64,000 nt of DNA from Kondoa malvinella (lineage: Eukaryota; Basidiomycota; Agaricostilbomycetes; Agaricostilbales; Kondoaceae), in NCBI GenBank assembly GCA_039545315.1, contig BCIM01000001.1, positions 2,575,783-2,639,782 of the forward strand. The letters are read 5' to 3'. Position numbers and translations under genes: made by a program. Positions 45,924-57,450 of this stretch are shown here, piece by piece. Position 1 is the stretch's first letter. Each line of letters opens with the position of its first letter. Under the pieces are notes generated by a model. The model saw nothing but the letters and a program-made list of their open reading frames with translations, ran no database searches and had not been told where the DNA came from.

Positions 45924-48005
45924 ATGACCGCTCCGAGACGGCGCCTGAACGCTTTTCGCAAGCTTGTCTCTAGACCAATCGTCCGCCAGTATGTGACAGA
46001 CGGTGTCATGTACAGAGAGCCTGCAGAGCGTGAACCGTCCAGATACGAGCTATACTTTGAGCGAGTCTCGACATTGCTTACCGACCCAGCTAACACATCT
46101 CTAGCCTGCTGGTCAATCTTTCTTTCCTTTAATTGACGTCTGACTGAATCATGGTGCAGTATGTCGGAATAGTCAGTCAACTTATACACAGTGACATATA
46201 CTAATGAGAGCAGGTCCGACAATTTGCGCACATTCCGGAGTACGACTTTAGCGGTGTCAATCTAGCTGCTTTCGTCGTGCTGTTCTATGCTTCTTGGGTC
46301 GTGTGATCTGAAACGTGGGTCCTACCTTGTCAAGTTATCGCAAACGGACTGACTCGAGCAGCCGAAACTTCATCAACATGTACGCCTACATTTCACATTG
46401 ACCCTGCTTACAGTGTCATAGATGCGGCTCCGACGACTTTCTACAGGTGAGATCCCCAATATCGATGACACCTAGCTAATATGGTGCAGCGCCTTCACAT
46501 CCTTCTTCTCATGGCCCTGCTGATCGGCTACGTCGTAAATGCTGGATCCATCCATGCGGAGCCAGAAGACCCAACCTACCTCAAGCTCGACACCTTACAG
46601 GCTTCCATGAGCTTCTTTATCGTAGCTCGGGCGGTAAGGCTAGCCTTCTCGCTTGTCTACTCGATCGCCCTTCCTCGCTTCAAGATTTCCTTCCTGGGAT
46701 ACGCTTTGCTGCAGATCATCTCGATTGCTTTATACATGCCTTTGATCTGGACTACCGGTCAGACTCCGTTCTGGGTCTTCATGTCATTGGGTATGGCTTT
46801 CGAAATGTTTATTCGATACGCGACGGCTTTGCTGCCTATGCCAAAATATGTGTACGCCCTCAATCAGTTGCTCTACTTGATCGCTCAGGTGCTCTTAGTC
46901 CCGTCATCAACGTCGAGCACTTCATAGGTATGTCTCGGTCCAGTGACTCGTTTGTGCTAACGCCTCGCGTAAAGAGAGAGTCAATCTTTTCGTCATCATC
47001 GCATTGGGCGAAGTCGTCCTAAACATCTTCTACACCGCATCATCAGAGGACGCTTCTATTGGACTCGTAGACAAGTATTGGAAATCCGTTCTCGCCCTGG
47101 TATGTCTGCTTGTACCGTTGTTCCAGCTGTCCCTAATCTGGCCAGATCATCACCTTTGCGCTTTGTTGGATCTTCTTTGACAGCGACAACTCGTCTTCCT
47201 TCCTGCATGCATTGCGCCGGAACACATGGACGTAAGTGCGTCAGCGCATTCGGAGACATTATTGATCACTTCATCCAGCGCTCTGTCCATCAGCAACATG
47301 CACTTTCCTCTCGTCGCCTCGATCGTCCTCGCAGGTGCTGCACTGCTCGCATTAATGGAGGAAGACGAAATAGAATCGGACGGGATCAAGTGGTATTTCG
47401 GAGGTGGAATCGCCGTTGCGATGCTGTCGCTTGCGATTATAGGAGCGCTGCACAAGTCTTTGGATAGGAAAGGCTCTGCCTTGATCTCAGTATGTCCCTT
47501 CCTCTAATCGAAATGCCATCTCATCTTGTGCACAGCCGTCATACGTACACGCACTGAGGGCGGCCGTAGCACTACTCTGCGCGCTTCTGCCGCTGTCAGA
47601 TCGACTCGACTCGCCCCTCAAGATACTTGGCGTATATGCAGGCGTGCTCTCCATCACGGTACTTTTCGAGCTCGTCGCTTCTTTGGGTGCAGAGCCAGAG
47701 CTGGCCGAGCTCTTACCGCCTTCGTAAGATCTGCAGTACCCTTCAGATCTATCTGACTGGTGTATAGCGTCGTGCCGATGGGATATGTAAGAGGAAGCGA
47801 GGGAGAAGCACATGAGATGGATGCGCGAACTCGTCTGACCAATATGCTGACCAAAGCAGAGAGGTCAGGCTTATCCCTATGTACCTTCAGTTACTGATCG
47901 TCTTCTAAAGGACAAGAAGATGTTGGGGGTGACGCTGCTATGGGTCAGCATACAATTCAGCCATCGACCAGGAAGGGCGCAAAAGCAGCGGCAATAGCAG
48001 CATGA
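45924..48005 (+). CDS. LtrA-family (low temperature requirement A) membrane protein
   Basis: Multi-span membrane protein of the LtrA family, widespread in bacteria and present in many fungi; function unknown. The start MTAPRRRLNAFRKLVSRPIV leads to SRYELYF. Family core FDLLYVGIVRQFAH is assembled from exons 45924-46060, 46105-46111 (7 nt), 46160-46171 (12 nt) and one starting 46214. Helices continue with FSGVNLAAFVVLFYASW, RNFINMY, SDDFLQRLHILLLMALLIGY, MSFFIVARAVRLAFSLVYSI, FLGYALLQIISIALYMPLIW and FERVNLFVIIALGEVVLNIF. The last, with its conserved ALGE, is diagnostic. The C-terminal half has further spans (VASIVLAGAALLALME, GGIAVAMLSLAIIGALHKSL, SALISPSYVHALRAAVALLC) to the tail GQHTIQPSTRKGAKAAAIAA. 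About twelve exons; some internal boundaries (46390-46450) unresolved. Confidence 0.8.
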
Positions 48006-48343
48006 AGGATGAAGCATGAAGCATGCATATATCACCAATCGCGCAATACTAGTACCTATTTACTCAATTTCCATCACGCATTCGCATCGATGCAATGAAT
48101 ACACTTTTCTCGGCCATTGTCTCATTTCCGCTTGTCCAGGAATGGCTCTTGGCGTGTTCGGCTCTGCTGGCTAGCAGTGATATCTGCCAGAGTATTGGCG
48201 ATGTCCAGCTCAAAGTCACGGCAAAGCATAATGTTCCCGGATACAAATGTCCATTATCAATTGTAGTACAACCAAGACCTGGGAAGTTACACAGCTTGAC
48301 ACACATTCCATCCCTCTCCGCTTCCTTTTCGTCTCGTTTTCCG
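48006..48343. other. Convergent intergenic region
   Basis: 338 bp between the LtrA-like stop and the end of the Ser-rich gene. Open frames on both strands lack recognisable features. Confidence 0.4.
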
Positions 48344-49038
48344 TCAGTCTCTACTTCTTAGCAAAGCAGACATGGTTTGGTCTGTTCATAACAATCAGCT
48401 CACGGGCAATATGAGATGACGGCGAACATACAGATGAGGCGACCATCCAAATCATCCAGGGTTTCCTGTGCCCGATTGGGACAAAGACCATACAGCTCTT
48501 GAACAAATGGACTCGAACATTCGTCTGAATCTTCGCTTTCATAGCTGGAAGAAGCCAATGTCAACGTCCGATATGAGAAAGTGCGTTGTAGAGGTCTTTT
48601 GAGTGGCGTGAGAGCGAGCTTCTGAGCTGTGTTTGGAGCTGGAGCAGGTGAAGTAGGAACCGGAGAGTTCTGGCGTGTGACGGATGTACTCTGCGTCAAC
48701 ATCAGAGTCTGTAGACAATATGCTAGCTATAGTACACTCACCGCAAGAAAAGGTGTGGGAGGGGGTGCAAACTTTGGAGTCTCAAGTGGTGTGAGGCATT
48801 CATCAGAATCTTCTTCTTCTTCTTCACTAGAGTCCGAAGAGAAGGTCGACAGGGTCTTGTCTTGCATTTCACAGTCCTTCTCAGACACAGTGTAGACCGA
48901 AGTGGCTGATGAAGCCATCGACTCTTCAGAATCCGAATTGTGTGAATTAATAGAAGACAGCGAGAACGAGCTGATGCTGCGACTGTGACGAGAGACAGAG
49001 GTAGAGAGGTCGATAGAGAAGCCTGGGTTGTGTCGCAT
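48344..49038 (-). CDS. Ser-rich acidic protein, unknown
   Basis: I do not recognise this protein. The chosen ATG at 49036-49038 gives MRHNPGFSIDLSTSVSRHSR. It is rich in Ser, with runs of acidic residues (SSDSSEEEEEDSDECLTPLE) and a proline segment (TPKFAPPPTPFLA). An intron (GTGAGT...ACGCAG) joins to STSVTRQNSPVPTSPAPAP. A near-repeat of the acidic motif, YESEDSDECSSPFVQELYGL, follows and resembles the earlier EEEEEDSDECLTPLE, so the protein may carry two copies of an acidic SDEC(L/S)(T/S)P motif. A final GTATGT intron probably leads to a short end at 48344; without it the protein ends near 48400. Many potential phosphorylation sites. A further frame upstream (49149-49385) may be an extra exon or a separate feature. 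Confidence 0.55.
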
Positions 49039-50075
49039 GTTGGGCAATAGGTGGAGATCGAGGAGAGACAGAGTGTGATTAATTGCTGTCGTGTGGGAAG
49101 AAGGTGTAAAGTGGAGATGAAAATTGAACGGTGTGAAGATGTACACCGTCACATTCGGACGAGTAATCCGTAGAAGTACAGAAGATGACCACCAGACGAA
49201 TCATTCGGATGACCACATTTGGCAATTGCGGCTAGACTTTGCCTGAAAAGCAAGGCAGGCTCGGGATCTCTTGAGATAGCCTCTGTGTCGCTTACTGACG
49301 GGCTCGGGGGCCTCGAGAGCGAGAAAACAGGGTTGGTAGGCCGGAGCGAGTTGTCACATGACATGACGGTCTTCAGAGTCAGCATTCTGACGCGTAGTGT
49401 GCTAGCAACGGAGCGGCGATAGCACAGAGGATATGGTACCCATCGAGATGGCAGTGTAGACGAACGCTAGACATAGCGGAAGCCCTTTACCGAGCATCAC
49501 GAATATCAAAAAGGAAATGTAACAAGACAGAACCGAGAGCACAACATTAAGAGGACAGAGAGACAGCCGTCCGAAGTAAGAAAAGACGATACAACGTGCA
49601 GCGAAAAGCTTGACAGGGCAGACTTCTCATCGATGTGACCCTTCACCTCGAAGAACCAACGAGGCATTACTCTCTGTACAAGCAAAGCATCAGAATTGTT
49701 TCCTGGACGAGAAGATTGGCTACAGAGGGCCAAGAGAGCTAAAAAGAAAGCCCGCTGTTCTCCACACAAGACGCAAAAGGTGCCGAGACCTTGTCGGAAG
49801 GAATTATAATTGATTAGGCGACGGGACAGCCGAGACTGTCCTTATCTACGGCGTACGCACTCTACTTTCCTTTCAGACCACCGCTGTGTGCCTTGACAAA
49901 AAATGCATTGTTCGCCTATGCAGTTGTCGGCGTCGACTTGCAGGACGCGCCGCTCCGCGTGTGCACTCGCTGAGCACGCAGAACGGATGCTTGAAGCTGT
50001 TGTACCAGGTTCGCTATTGTTTGAACTGGTACAGACCCCGGAAAACAAGCTCACCCGTGAATACAATGCAGTACG
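49039..50075. promoter_or_regulatory. Divergent region Ser-rich gene / SWI1
   Basis: 1.04 kb. A minus-strand frame at 49149-49385 (SRPPSPSVSDTEAISRDPEP) has coding-like composition and could be an upstream exon of the Ser-rich gene. The rest shows no recognisable element. Confidence 0.4.
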
Positions 50076-53000
50076 ATGAACTATGGCAATCAATACCAGG
50101 CAAACGCATACAGCAACTATGGCTTTGATCCCAACGCAATCAACTCTAGCCAGTCTCCCTTCAACCAGCAAGCTATGGCCAATGCAAACTTTCGAGCTGG
50201 AAGTCCGTATCAGCCTCCGCAAAGTCGAGCGCAGCAAGGCTCTCCTTATGCGTATACCAACATGCCGAGACCCGCATCTGCTATGAGCAACCAGTCCTAT
50301 GTCAGCCAAGCACCGGCCTATTATCCACAACCGAGCCAAAGTCCAGTTCACCAGCATCAAGATCTGCAGCAACAAGCCGTTCAGCAGCTCATCAACAACG
50401 GCTCTCCGTATGCGAATCAGATGGGATGGAATCCAGATCCAGGTCGAAACCATCCACGGCAAATGTCCGGCAATATCGCTGCAGTCAACGCAGGCTCGCC
50501 GGGCATGCACAACAGCCCTATGAATCCTAATAGCGCATTACCTCCACGTCCGCCGAGCGTTGCTAGATCCGATGCTGCCTATGCATCACCAGCTCTGCCT
50601 CATACTGCCCTGCCAAATCGCATGCAGCAACAAACGCCAGTGTCTCAAGCGCAACAGCCGTACGGCTACCCTTTACAGAACTTGACGCCGCAACAACAAG
50701 AGCAGCTCAGACAGCACTATCGACAGAGCGGACAAAGCATGCCTCAGAACACTGCCGCGATGTACTCACAAGCTCAAACCCAAAATCCGACATTCGCACA
50801 ATCTCCGCATCCAAGTCAGAGTCCGTCAAAGAGAAACATGACCCTTCCTGGACAAATGCCTGCCAATATTGGCCCGAGTGCACAATTGCCTGCTGAAAGT
50901 GTTCTGCCCGAATTACGGAATTTCCTGCAACATCAGAACATTCAGCTCAATGCAATGCCAGTCGTTGAAGGTGGACCCATCGATCTGGTTCTCTTGTATC
51001 GACTTGTACAACAATACGGTGGTGTTCATGCGGTGACAGCAAAGCCGTTCATGTGGGATAGCATCATTAGCAATCTCGGTTTTCAACCCTCTGTTCCTGG
51101 TGCGGGCATGAACGGATCTCCCGGTCATCCTCAAGAAAGAACGCAGAGTGTGATGCAGGTATGCCGGATTCACCCTGACAAGAAACGCCGCTCATAGCCT
51201 GTTTGCAGTACTATCGCGCTTACCTGCTGAATTTCGAGCAATATGTTCGACAACGCCTCGCCCTTCAAGCCGCTCAGGCTCAGCACTCGCAAAACACCCA
51301 GCAAAGCTCTTCCCAAGCGCCTTCAAATCAGCAATCACCACCTGCTCAGACCCGCACACCTTTCCAGCAGCCTACGAATAATGGCTCGCCTGCTTTCCCT
51401 CTCATTCAACCGCCACAGACAAGCAACGCTGCAAACGCTTCGTCCACAAATCAGACTGCTCAACCGCAAAGGTCAAACCAGCAAGCTCCAGCTCAGGCAG
51501 CAAGACCACCTAGCCGACCGACTTTCGCCTCACAAAGCATCTTTTCGCAGGCGGTAGCACCTTCGCCTTCAGTCAAAGTGCAAGCTGCTCTTTCACCAGC
51601 TGACCCGGATGCACAAAGTCGATCCCCTGTTTCGAGTAAAGTTGCACCACCTCGAGCGAATGGTGTATTTGCAGAAGTCAAGAAGGAAGTCAAACCGGTT
51701 GAGATAGAGGAGGAAGATGACGACGATGGTTCGGCAGCACAGTATATTCAAGGGCTGGTCAAATCGGTCAATGACAGTTTACCTTCACCGGTAAAAGACG
51801 ATCCTGTAGCCTCGACGTCGGAGAGCGCTGCAGATGCAAAGGAGAAGGGCCGACGGAAACAAAAGATCGTCTACAGGCCAACGAAGCGCAAGATGGACAC
51901 GTTTGGCGGTCTAAATCCAGTTCAGGTCGAAGAGGCCCACCGCTATGTTGAGGCTAAAAAGCGAAAGCGGAATATCAATGATCTCGGTAAGTCCGTTGTA
52001 AAGTATCTCAACTATAGGCTTACACATTTTGACAGGTACTCTCGATACCTATGCTCTCAACCTGTCTCTCCAGTCCGGCTTACCATCAGAAGTCGTTTTT
52101 GCTCTGAATGCCTTGTCTTGTGTCTCTGAAGCGTGTCGAACGCCGGAACAGCCAAACGGTCTCAAGTTTCAGCTCTCCGATTGTGGGCAAGTGCTGGATA
52201 CCATGCTTGACATGATGGAAGAGCTGGCATTCCCGCCTGAGGTTGATATCTCTGCCAACGGCAAAGCTACTCGGATTCGGAGTGAGCCACAAACCTATCG
52301 CGAGCTGTCGCTTCTGGCATTGGCCGACACCAAGCTTCGACGTCTGAAGAAGCGACCCGAACCTGTTCTTCCGCCCCGGAAGATTTTGCTCAGCATCCTC
52401 TGCATCCTCCGCAACTTTGCTGCGTCATTAGACAACAACGCCACGATCTATAGACACCAGAAATTCGTTCCTCTTCTTGTCCGTCTGGTCAGCACTTCGA
52501 CGCGGCCTACATTAGCGGATTTGGACTGGGCAGATATCTTGACCATTAAGAAGGATGTATTGGTGCTGTTGGCGGGAGTCTCGGTCGACATGAATCTGGA
52601 ACTATTCTCGCCAGCATCCGTCACTGACCTCTGGCAGTTCCTGTCTTTCTTTCTCAGCGAACGACACGAATATGACGATCCGCTCCAAGCCAACTCAGGC
52701 AATAACATGACGATCAGCGTTGGGCACATCGGAGTCTATGCGGACCTGGCATTATCAATCTTCACAAAGCTGGGCGCTGTCGACCAGAATAGGAATGTGC
52801 TGTCTGCCAATCTACCGAAAGCAGACATCCTGGTCAATATCTACGACAATCTGCTCGATCTACTACCTTCAGGAGGCGACGATCTGCTCATGCTCGCAAC
52901 ACCCTTTGGCAACCTTGGTGCTATGCTTGAGCGGACAGCAATGGGTCTCTTCCTGCTTGCTTTCCTGGCATCTTCCCGCACAAAAGGGAAACTCCGAACA

Positions 53001-53342
53001 AAGACTCAGCTAGCGGTTGCGACACATCGTATGATCACTATGATGCTGTCCATCAAACAGATAGAAAGTAACGTCAACCTCATCAATTGCTCTCGATTGC
53101 TCGAAACACTTTTGTTGCTGTATGAAGAGTCGGAAGTCAAGGCGGTAGCGCATGATGAGCCGTTCTTTGGTACAATAGAGGAAGGTGCAAAGGACGAGGA
53201 TCGGGAGAAGGGCAACGGCACTCGAACATCGGTCTTTGAAGATTTCGTGTCTTTGCACACATCTCAAGCTTACGATGCGCTGTGTATGCGTCAACTACCG
53301 CCTGGGTTGGGAGTATTGCTGTTTCGTTTGTGTGCGAAGTAG
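50076..53342 (+). CDS. SWI1: SWI/SNF subunit SWI1/ARID1-like
   Basis: DNA-binding subunit of the SWI/SNF chromatin remodeller. Exons 50076-51158, 51209-51986 and 52036-53342 give 3168 nt (1055 aa). The first 260 residues are Q/N/P/S-rich (MNYGNQYQANAYSNYGFDPN onward). The ARID domain spans about 275-375: ELRNFLQHQNIQLNAMPVVE, IDLVLLYRLVQQYGGVHAVT, WDSIISNLGFQP and YYRAYLLNFEQYV. A long Q/P-rich and acidic linker with basic patches follows. The C-terminal armadillo-like BAF250 region starts at LGTLDTYALNLSLQSGLPSE and includes ALNALSCVSEACRTPEQPNG, ILCILRNFAASLDNNATIYR and a closing LLETLLLLYEESEVKAVAHD. Typical fungal SWI1 architecture. Start chosen because it opens the frame with the Q/N-rich region. 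Confidence 0.88.
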
Positions 53343-53436
53343 CTGGATCGAGGGAATTTGTACAATGTTGTTTTTGGGTAGAGCTAGCAGCACTGTTATA
53401 TATTATATTGTTACACGAGAAACGAAATTACATGAG

Positions 53437-54756
53437 CTAGCGGACTTCGAGTATCTGATCCTGAGCTCGCATCAGTACATATCGCGATAGCTTCCCAACC
53501 ACTAGAGCAGTGATGAGCATCTCGATTGTCTAGAGAATTGGTTCGCTTACATCGATAGGTGGTTCGGAATGCCTTGACAGTGCCAACCAGCACAAAGACG
53601 ACGCTCATCAAGAGTGCCAGATCAAAGCCTCCTCCTCTTCGTTCTCCTGCTCTAGCTTCTCGATTTGTTCGGCGAAATCTGGCGATAAAATGAGTAGATG
53701 CGTTTATGAGCACGAAGGAAGCTTACATTCGCATATGATGCAATGGAGCCAGAAAGCCGACGGAGATCACCATTTGGAAGACTGCTCGGATTCAATTTTC
53801 GCCAAAGAGTGATCAAGAGAATACCCACATGAGATTATACCAAGCACACTGAAACCCAAACTGAAATGTGTAATCATCCGAACACTCCAAGCATCTTGTC
53901 TGCTGGGATCCGTGAAGCCACTTTTGAACAATAGCTTCTCCAACACTGTGCCTTGTCTAGCAACTTGCAACTCATCCGGTGTCCCACCAGCGAATGCCCT
54001 GAAACCATTCTCTACCACACCACCGAGCACGTCGCCGTAATCGAGAGGCGAAGAAAAGGGATTAGAACCCATGACGAACCACATGAGTTCTTCAGCTATT
54101 GGTGCGGATGGAAGAAGTTTGGTAACGTAGAGTAAACCGGAAGCTAGGAAACCGGATAAAAAGACGAGAAGGATGAAAAACAGGATGGTGCCTGCTAGTT
54201 GCGAGTATGGATGAGCGATGAGAGCGGCATATTGAGCTCGACCGATATTGTATCTGTATTGGCAGAGGTTGCATTGAAAGTATGATTCTGCTAGGGGATC
54301 AGAGTAGTCATTATTGCGAATATGCGAGCTTACTCTGCTCTGTAGATTGCTGTCGCCAGGCGTTGAGGCAGCCGGTGTGCTGTTCGACGTCAATGACACG
54401 TCAATGCAGTGCCGTTCGACTCACGACGTATCTCTGCGACCCTCTACCTGTATATAGATGATTACAGAGTGTTCAAAGTCAGGTATAGATCAGCACTCAC
54501 ACAGGCAAGGGCTAAACAAACGTCCAAGCTCAGGATCGTCCGTTGTCGTATCGAGGCATATTCGACAAGTAGGCAAATCCTCTTCCGGTATTTGTGCACC
54601 TTCTTGCGGCTCTTGCTTGACGTTGTTCCTTGCTTGCTGCCAGTTGGCCTTGCTGGCTTCGTACCCCGCATCAGCTTGAGCGAGGAATTCTCTAGTCTGT
54701 CGTGCATCTTCGTCGTCCAACGCTGCATGCCTCTGTCGAAGCGTCTGTTCGTCCAT
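53437..54756 (-). CDS. RING-CH (MARCH-type) membrane ubiquitin ligase
   Basis: The start MDEQTLRQRHAALDDEDARQ is followed by a coiled-coil-like charged stretch and the RING-CH finger. The finger is built from several exons: LPTCRICLDTTTDDPELGRL, FSPCLCRGSQRYV, HTGCLNAWRQQSTEQ, SYFQCNLCQYRYN. The C4HC3 pattern is complete: CRIC, C-L-C, H-x2-C, C-N-L-C. Membrane spans follow (LAGTILFFILLVFLSGFLAS; MVISVGFLAPLHH; LALLMSVVFVLVGTVKAF) with a long luminal or cytosolic loop between. The last exons end VGKLSRYVLMRAQDQILEVR at 53437. About seven exons. Likely an ER or endosomal E3 ligase; clients unknown. Convergent with SWI1 (94 bp). Confidence 0.85.
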
Positions 54757-54892
54757 CTATACGCCCACCCCCTTGGTATCGGCGGAAGATGTTTGATATG
54801 ATATGGCTTGGCCGTTCCCAGATAATCAATGTGAAATGGGGCTTATCAACAAACGCCCAAGTTGATCGAGAGTGTAGGAGAGCACGGCAGAA
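54757..54892. promoter_or_regulatory. Compact bidirectional promoter RING-CH / DUF1275
   Basis: 136 bp between divergent start codons, so both core promoters must lie here or overlap coding sequence. Confidence 0.5.
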
Positions 54893-56038
54893 ATGCAAGA
54901 CAGCAAAAGCGCGGCCGTCGAGAAAGCAGATGCTTCGTCGCAACAAGGCAGCACGCTGAGCAACTTTGTCAAATCTTTCCGTCAAGACCTCGATGTAGCC
55001 GAAGCTACTCTGCCTTTGACCTTTTTATGCGGCATCACTGGGTTCATGGATGCTATAGGCTTCACAGCCACTTCTGTATGGGTTGCTTTTCAAACAGGTA
55101 ACAGCGTCACAGTCCGTCCCTCTTTTCACCCCTTATCTTAATGCTTTTTGCATCTGACAGGCAACACTGTTCAGCTCGGTATCGCACTAGCCAGGACTTT
55201 TTCTCCTGGCGAAGAAGGTTTCGGGCCAGAAGGCAACACCTTTCACATACAAGATCAACTGGCTTTGACAAGTTTAATGTGCTTTAACCTCGGAGCCGCT
55301 TGTTCGAGGTTCTCGCCTTGGGGTTACAAGACAAAAGCCTTTGTTGTTGCTTCGAGCTTTGTGCAAGCGCTGGTCACTGCAGCGGCTGCTTTGACTTGTC
55401 GTAAGTCATCTTGGTGTCAAGCGTATCGCGTACTGATTGTGTTATAGATTATTCGGATCAATCAAGTTTCGGAGGAAGAGGTACTCCTAGTTGGTAGGTG
55501 CTTCCTGTCTGTGTGTCAGGTTTTACTCACGAGCTCTACCAGGACAAACGCATTAGGTTTCGTCACATTAGGCCTGTAAGTCTCTATTCCTCTCGATACC
55601 ATTTAGCTCATTCGGTCACGCAGGATAAGCGCAGCGATGGGCGCCCAGGGTGTAGTCGGCACCAAACTCGGTTCACAAGTACATTCGTTTTTCCTCTCAC
55701 ATCCACCGCATACTGATGATCCATATAGTACGCAACGACAGTAGTCCTCACTTCACTATACTGCGCCTTAGCTACCGAACCTACTTTACTCGATCCAAGA
55801 AAATGGACAAGCGTAGTGAAAGCGCGTGATCATAAATTATTAGCTGTCCTCCTGCTGTTTTTGGGTGGCATGGTCGCTAGAGCTTTAGTCGGTCAAATCG
55901 GGGCGGCGGGAACGTTAGGTATAGGTGCTGGGTGAGTTTTGCGAAGTTTTCAAAGTAGAGAGGATCTGATGGGGCGTGATTAGGTTGAGAATCTTGTGCA
56001 CGCTTGCGTTTTGTTTTACAAAAGTCAAGAAGAGTTGA
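54893..56038 (+). CDS. DUF1275 (YoaK-like) membrane protein
   Basis: Integral membrane protein of the YoaK/DUF1275 family, of unknown function, shared by bacteria and fungi. The start MQDSKSAAVEKADASSQQGS is a hydrophilic tail. The family core is PLTFLCGITGFMDAIGFTAT, VWVAFQTGNTVQLGIALART (intron inside), LALTSLMCFNLGAACSRF and FVVASSFVQALVTAAAALT. Later short exons include GFVTLGL, a GAQGVVGTKLG-type loop, and TLLDPRKWTSVVKARDHKLL, then VLLLFLGGMVARALVGQIGA. A GTGAGT intron at about 55932 leads to LRILCTLAFCFTKVKKS and stop 56036-56038; ignoring it would end the protein at 55935 inside a helix. About seven exons. Confidence 0.78.
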
Positions 56039-56233
56039 AGATTAGAAATAGAATAGAGTGTATAGAGGAGTTGTAGAATTGTTATAGTAGCGTTTAGAGC
56101 TGTAATGGGCATTTGAAAACTCTTATCAAGCGGGAAAGCAGATTGCTGATACCCGTCATATATACTGCCACCGGTATTGCATCTACCTTATGCCTCTATA
56201 CAAAGCGTACTTCACTTTAACCCTCCTTTCCGC

Positions 56234-57002
56234 TCAGTCAGCAACCGGTCTTTGGCTTCTCCGCGATCGTTTCTTTGGCGATAGCATCGTTTCTCGACGT
56301 AATGCGACTGTCACAGTAGTGATCTGAGGTACCAAAGTAGTGCTGGGTACATCAGATACTGGAGCGGAAGAAGAAAGCTGCGTGACGGCAAGACTTGGGT
56401 CGATCGACGCAGGCGGAGGAGGGCTAAATGCATCGTTGGCACCGACTGGCTCTTCTCCAATCCAAGTGTAAGAGTACGACCCAGCGAAAGGCTGGTTTTC
56501 GCCTGGCTTTTGGGCATAGCAGCCTGCATACGATATCGGTCATCGTAACTCGCGTACCGAGAATCCGCTTACCATCTGGTGTCATTTCCTTGGGAGGCTT
56601 CGTCGCACTCCTCTCTACTTCTATAGAGCAGCTGATATCCTCCCATGCTGTCAGCACAATCTATCAAAGAACAGAAGTTAGCGCTATCGACTTTCTCGCT
56701 GATAAGGATTTACCCCTGCTGGATACGCTAGCAATTCAGCAGAATCATACCGAGCTACTCGATTATGGTAAGGATCCAGGTCTGGTGGAGTGATAACGCA
56801 AGTTCCCGGCTGAAGGTATTTCATACTGAATAGTAACTTGGGGTTATCATTACACGCGAAACCTTCTCTAAGCAGGCTATTAGCATATTGAAGGGCTTCT
56901 TTGGCTGTCTGCGTACGACTCGGCATAGAATTGGATCTCTAAAGCTTGCGAGATTGGGGCATTGAAGGAGAACACAAGGAGGCCAAGCAGAAGCGAGAGC
57001 AT
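56234..57002 (-). CDS. Small secreted protein, unknown
   Basis: Five exons joined by hand give about 208 aa. The ATG at 57000-57002 opens a clear signal peptide, MLSLLLGLLVFSFNAPISQA. The mature part continues LEIQFYAES, LLREGFACNDNPKLLFSMKY, TCVITPPDLDPYHNRVARYD, IVLTAWEDISCSIEVERS and DGCYAQKPGENQPFAGSYSY, then TWIGEEPVGANDAF. It has four cysteines in the mature domain, which fits two disulfides. The tail is Ser/Pro-rich and ends in a basic cluster (SPKKRSRRSQRPVAD) that includes KR/RR processing-type sites. No known family recognised. It has the hallmarks of a small cell-wall or effector-like secreted protein, but no function can be assigned. Convergent with the DUF1275 gene. Confidence 0.6.
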
Positions 57003-57450
57003 AATAATACAGATCAGAAGAGAGGCAGAGGCAAACGATAGTCAGGAAATTGCTTCTGCTCTGCGCTCACGATAGCTGAACATGGAAAGACAAAGGAACA
57101 GTCTTGGACTTCGAAGCTTGCATCTTACTATTCAACTGTCGTAGTGGAAGCCTGACATAGCTTGATGAAGAGGTCCACAGAGCAGCCTATCATATTGCAG
57201 ATGTGTCTTCCGCTCGACCTCATCATCACGATAGGCCAATGCTTCTGTTTGCCGACCAACCACTGCAGGCGAGTGCCAAGGCTCCAAGATACCCCCGATA
57301 CAGCGATAGAATTGGTGTATATCCTGCTGCGAATACGGATATACCAAAGCTGAAGGAGCTGCCCTTGGATCCCCTTGCTGTTTGTTGCCACGTTCGCTTG
57401 CTTCGCTGGCCTCTATTCGGGCTTCACTGCTGCTGCCTTGATATTATACT
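57003..57450. promoter_or_regulatory. Divergent region secreted protein / sacsin-like gene
   Basis: 448 bp. Open frames of 60-90 codons on both strands overlap each other and have no family; judged chance. Confidence 0.4.

Noticed and set aside
49842..50510. 222-codon minus-strand open frame
   Set aside because: Antisense to the Q-rich start of SWI1; low-complexity codons often leave the opposite strand open.
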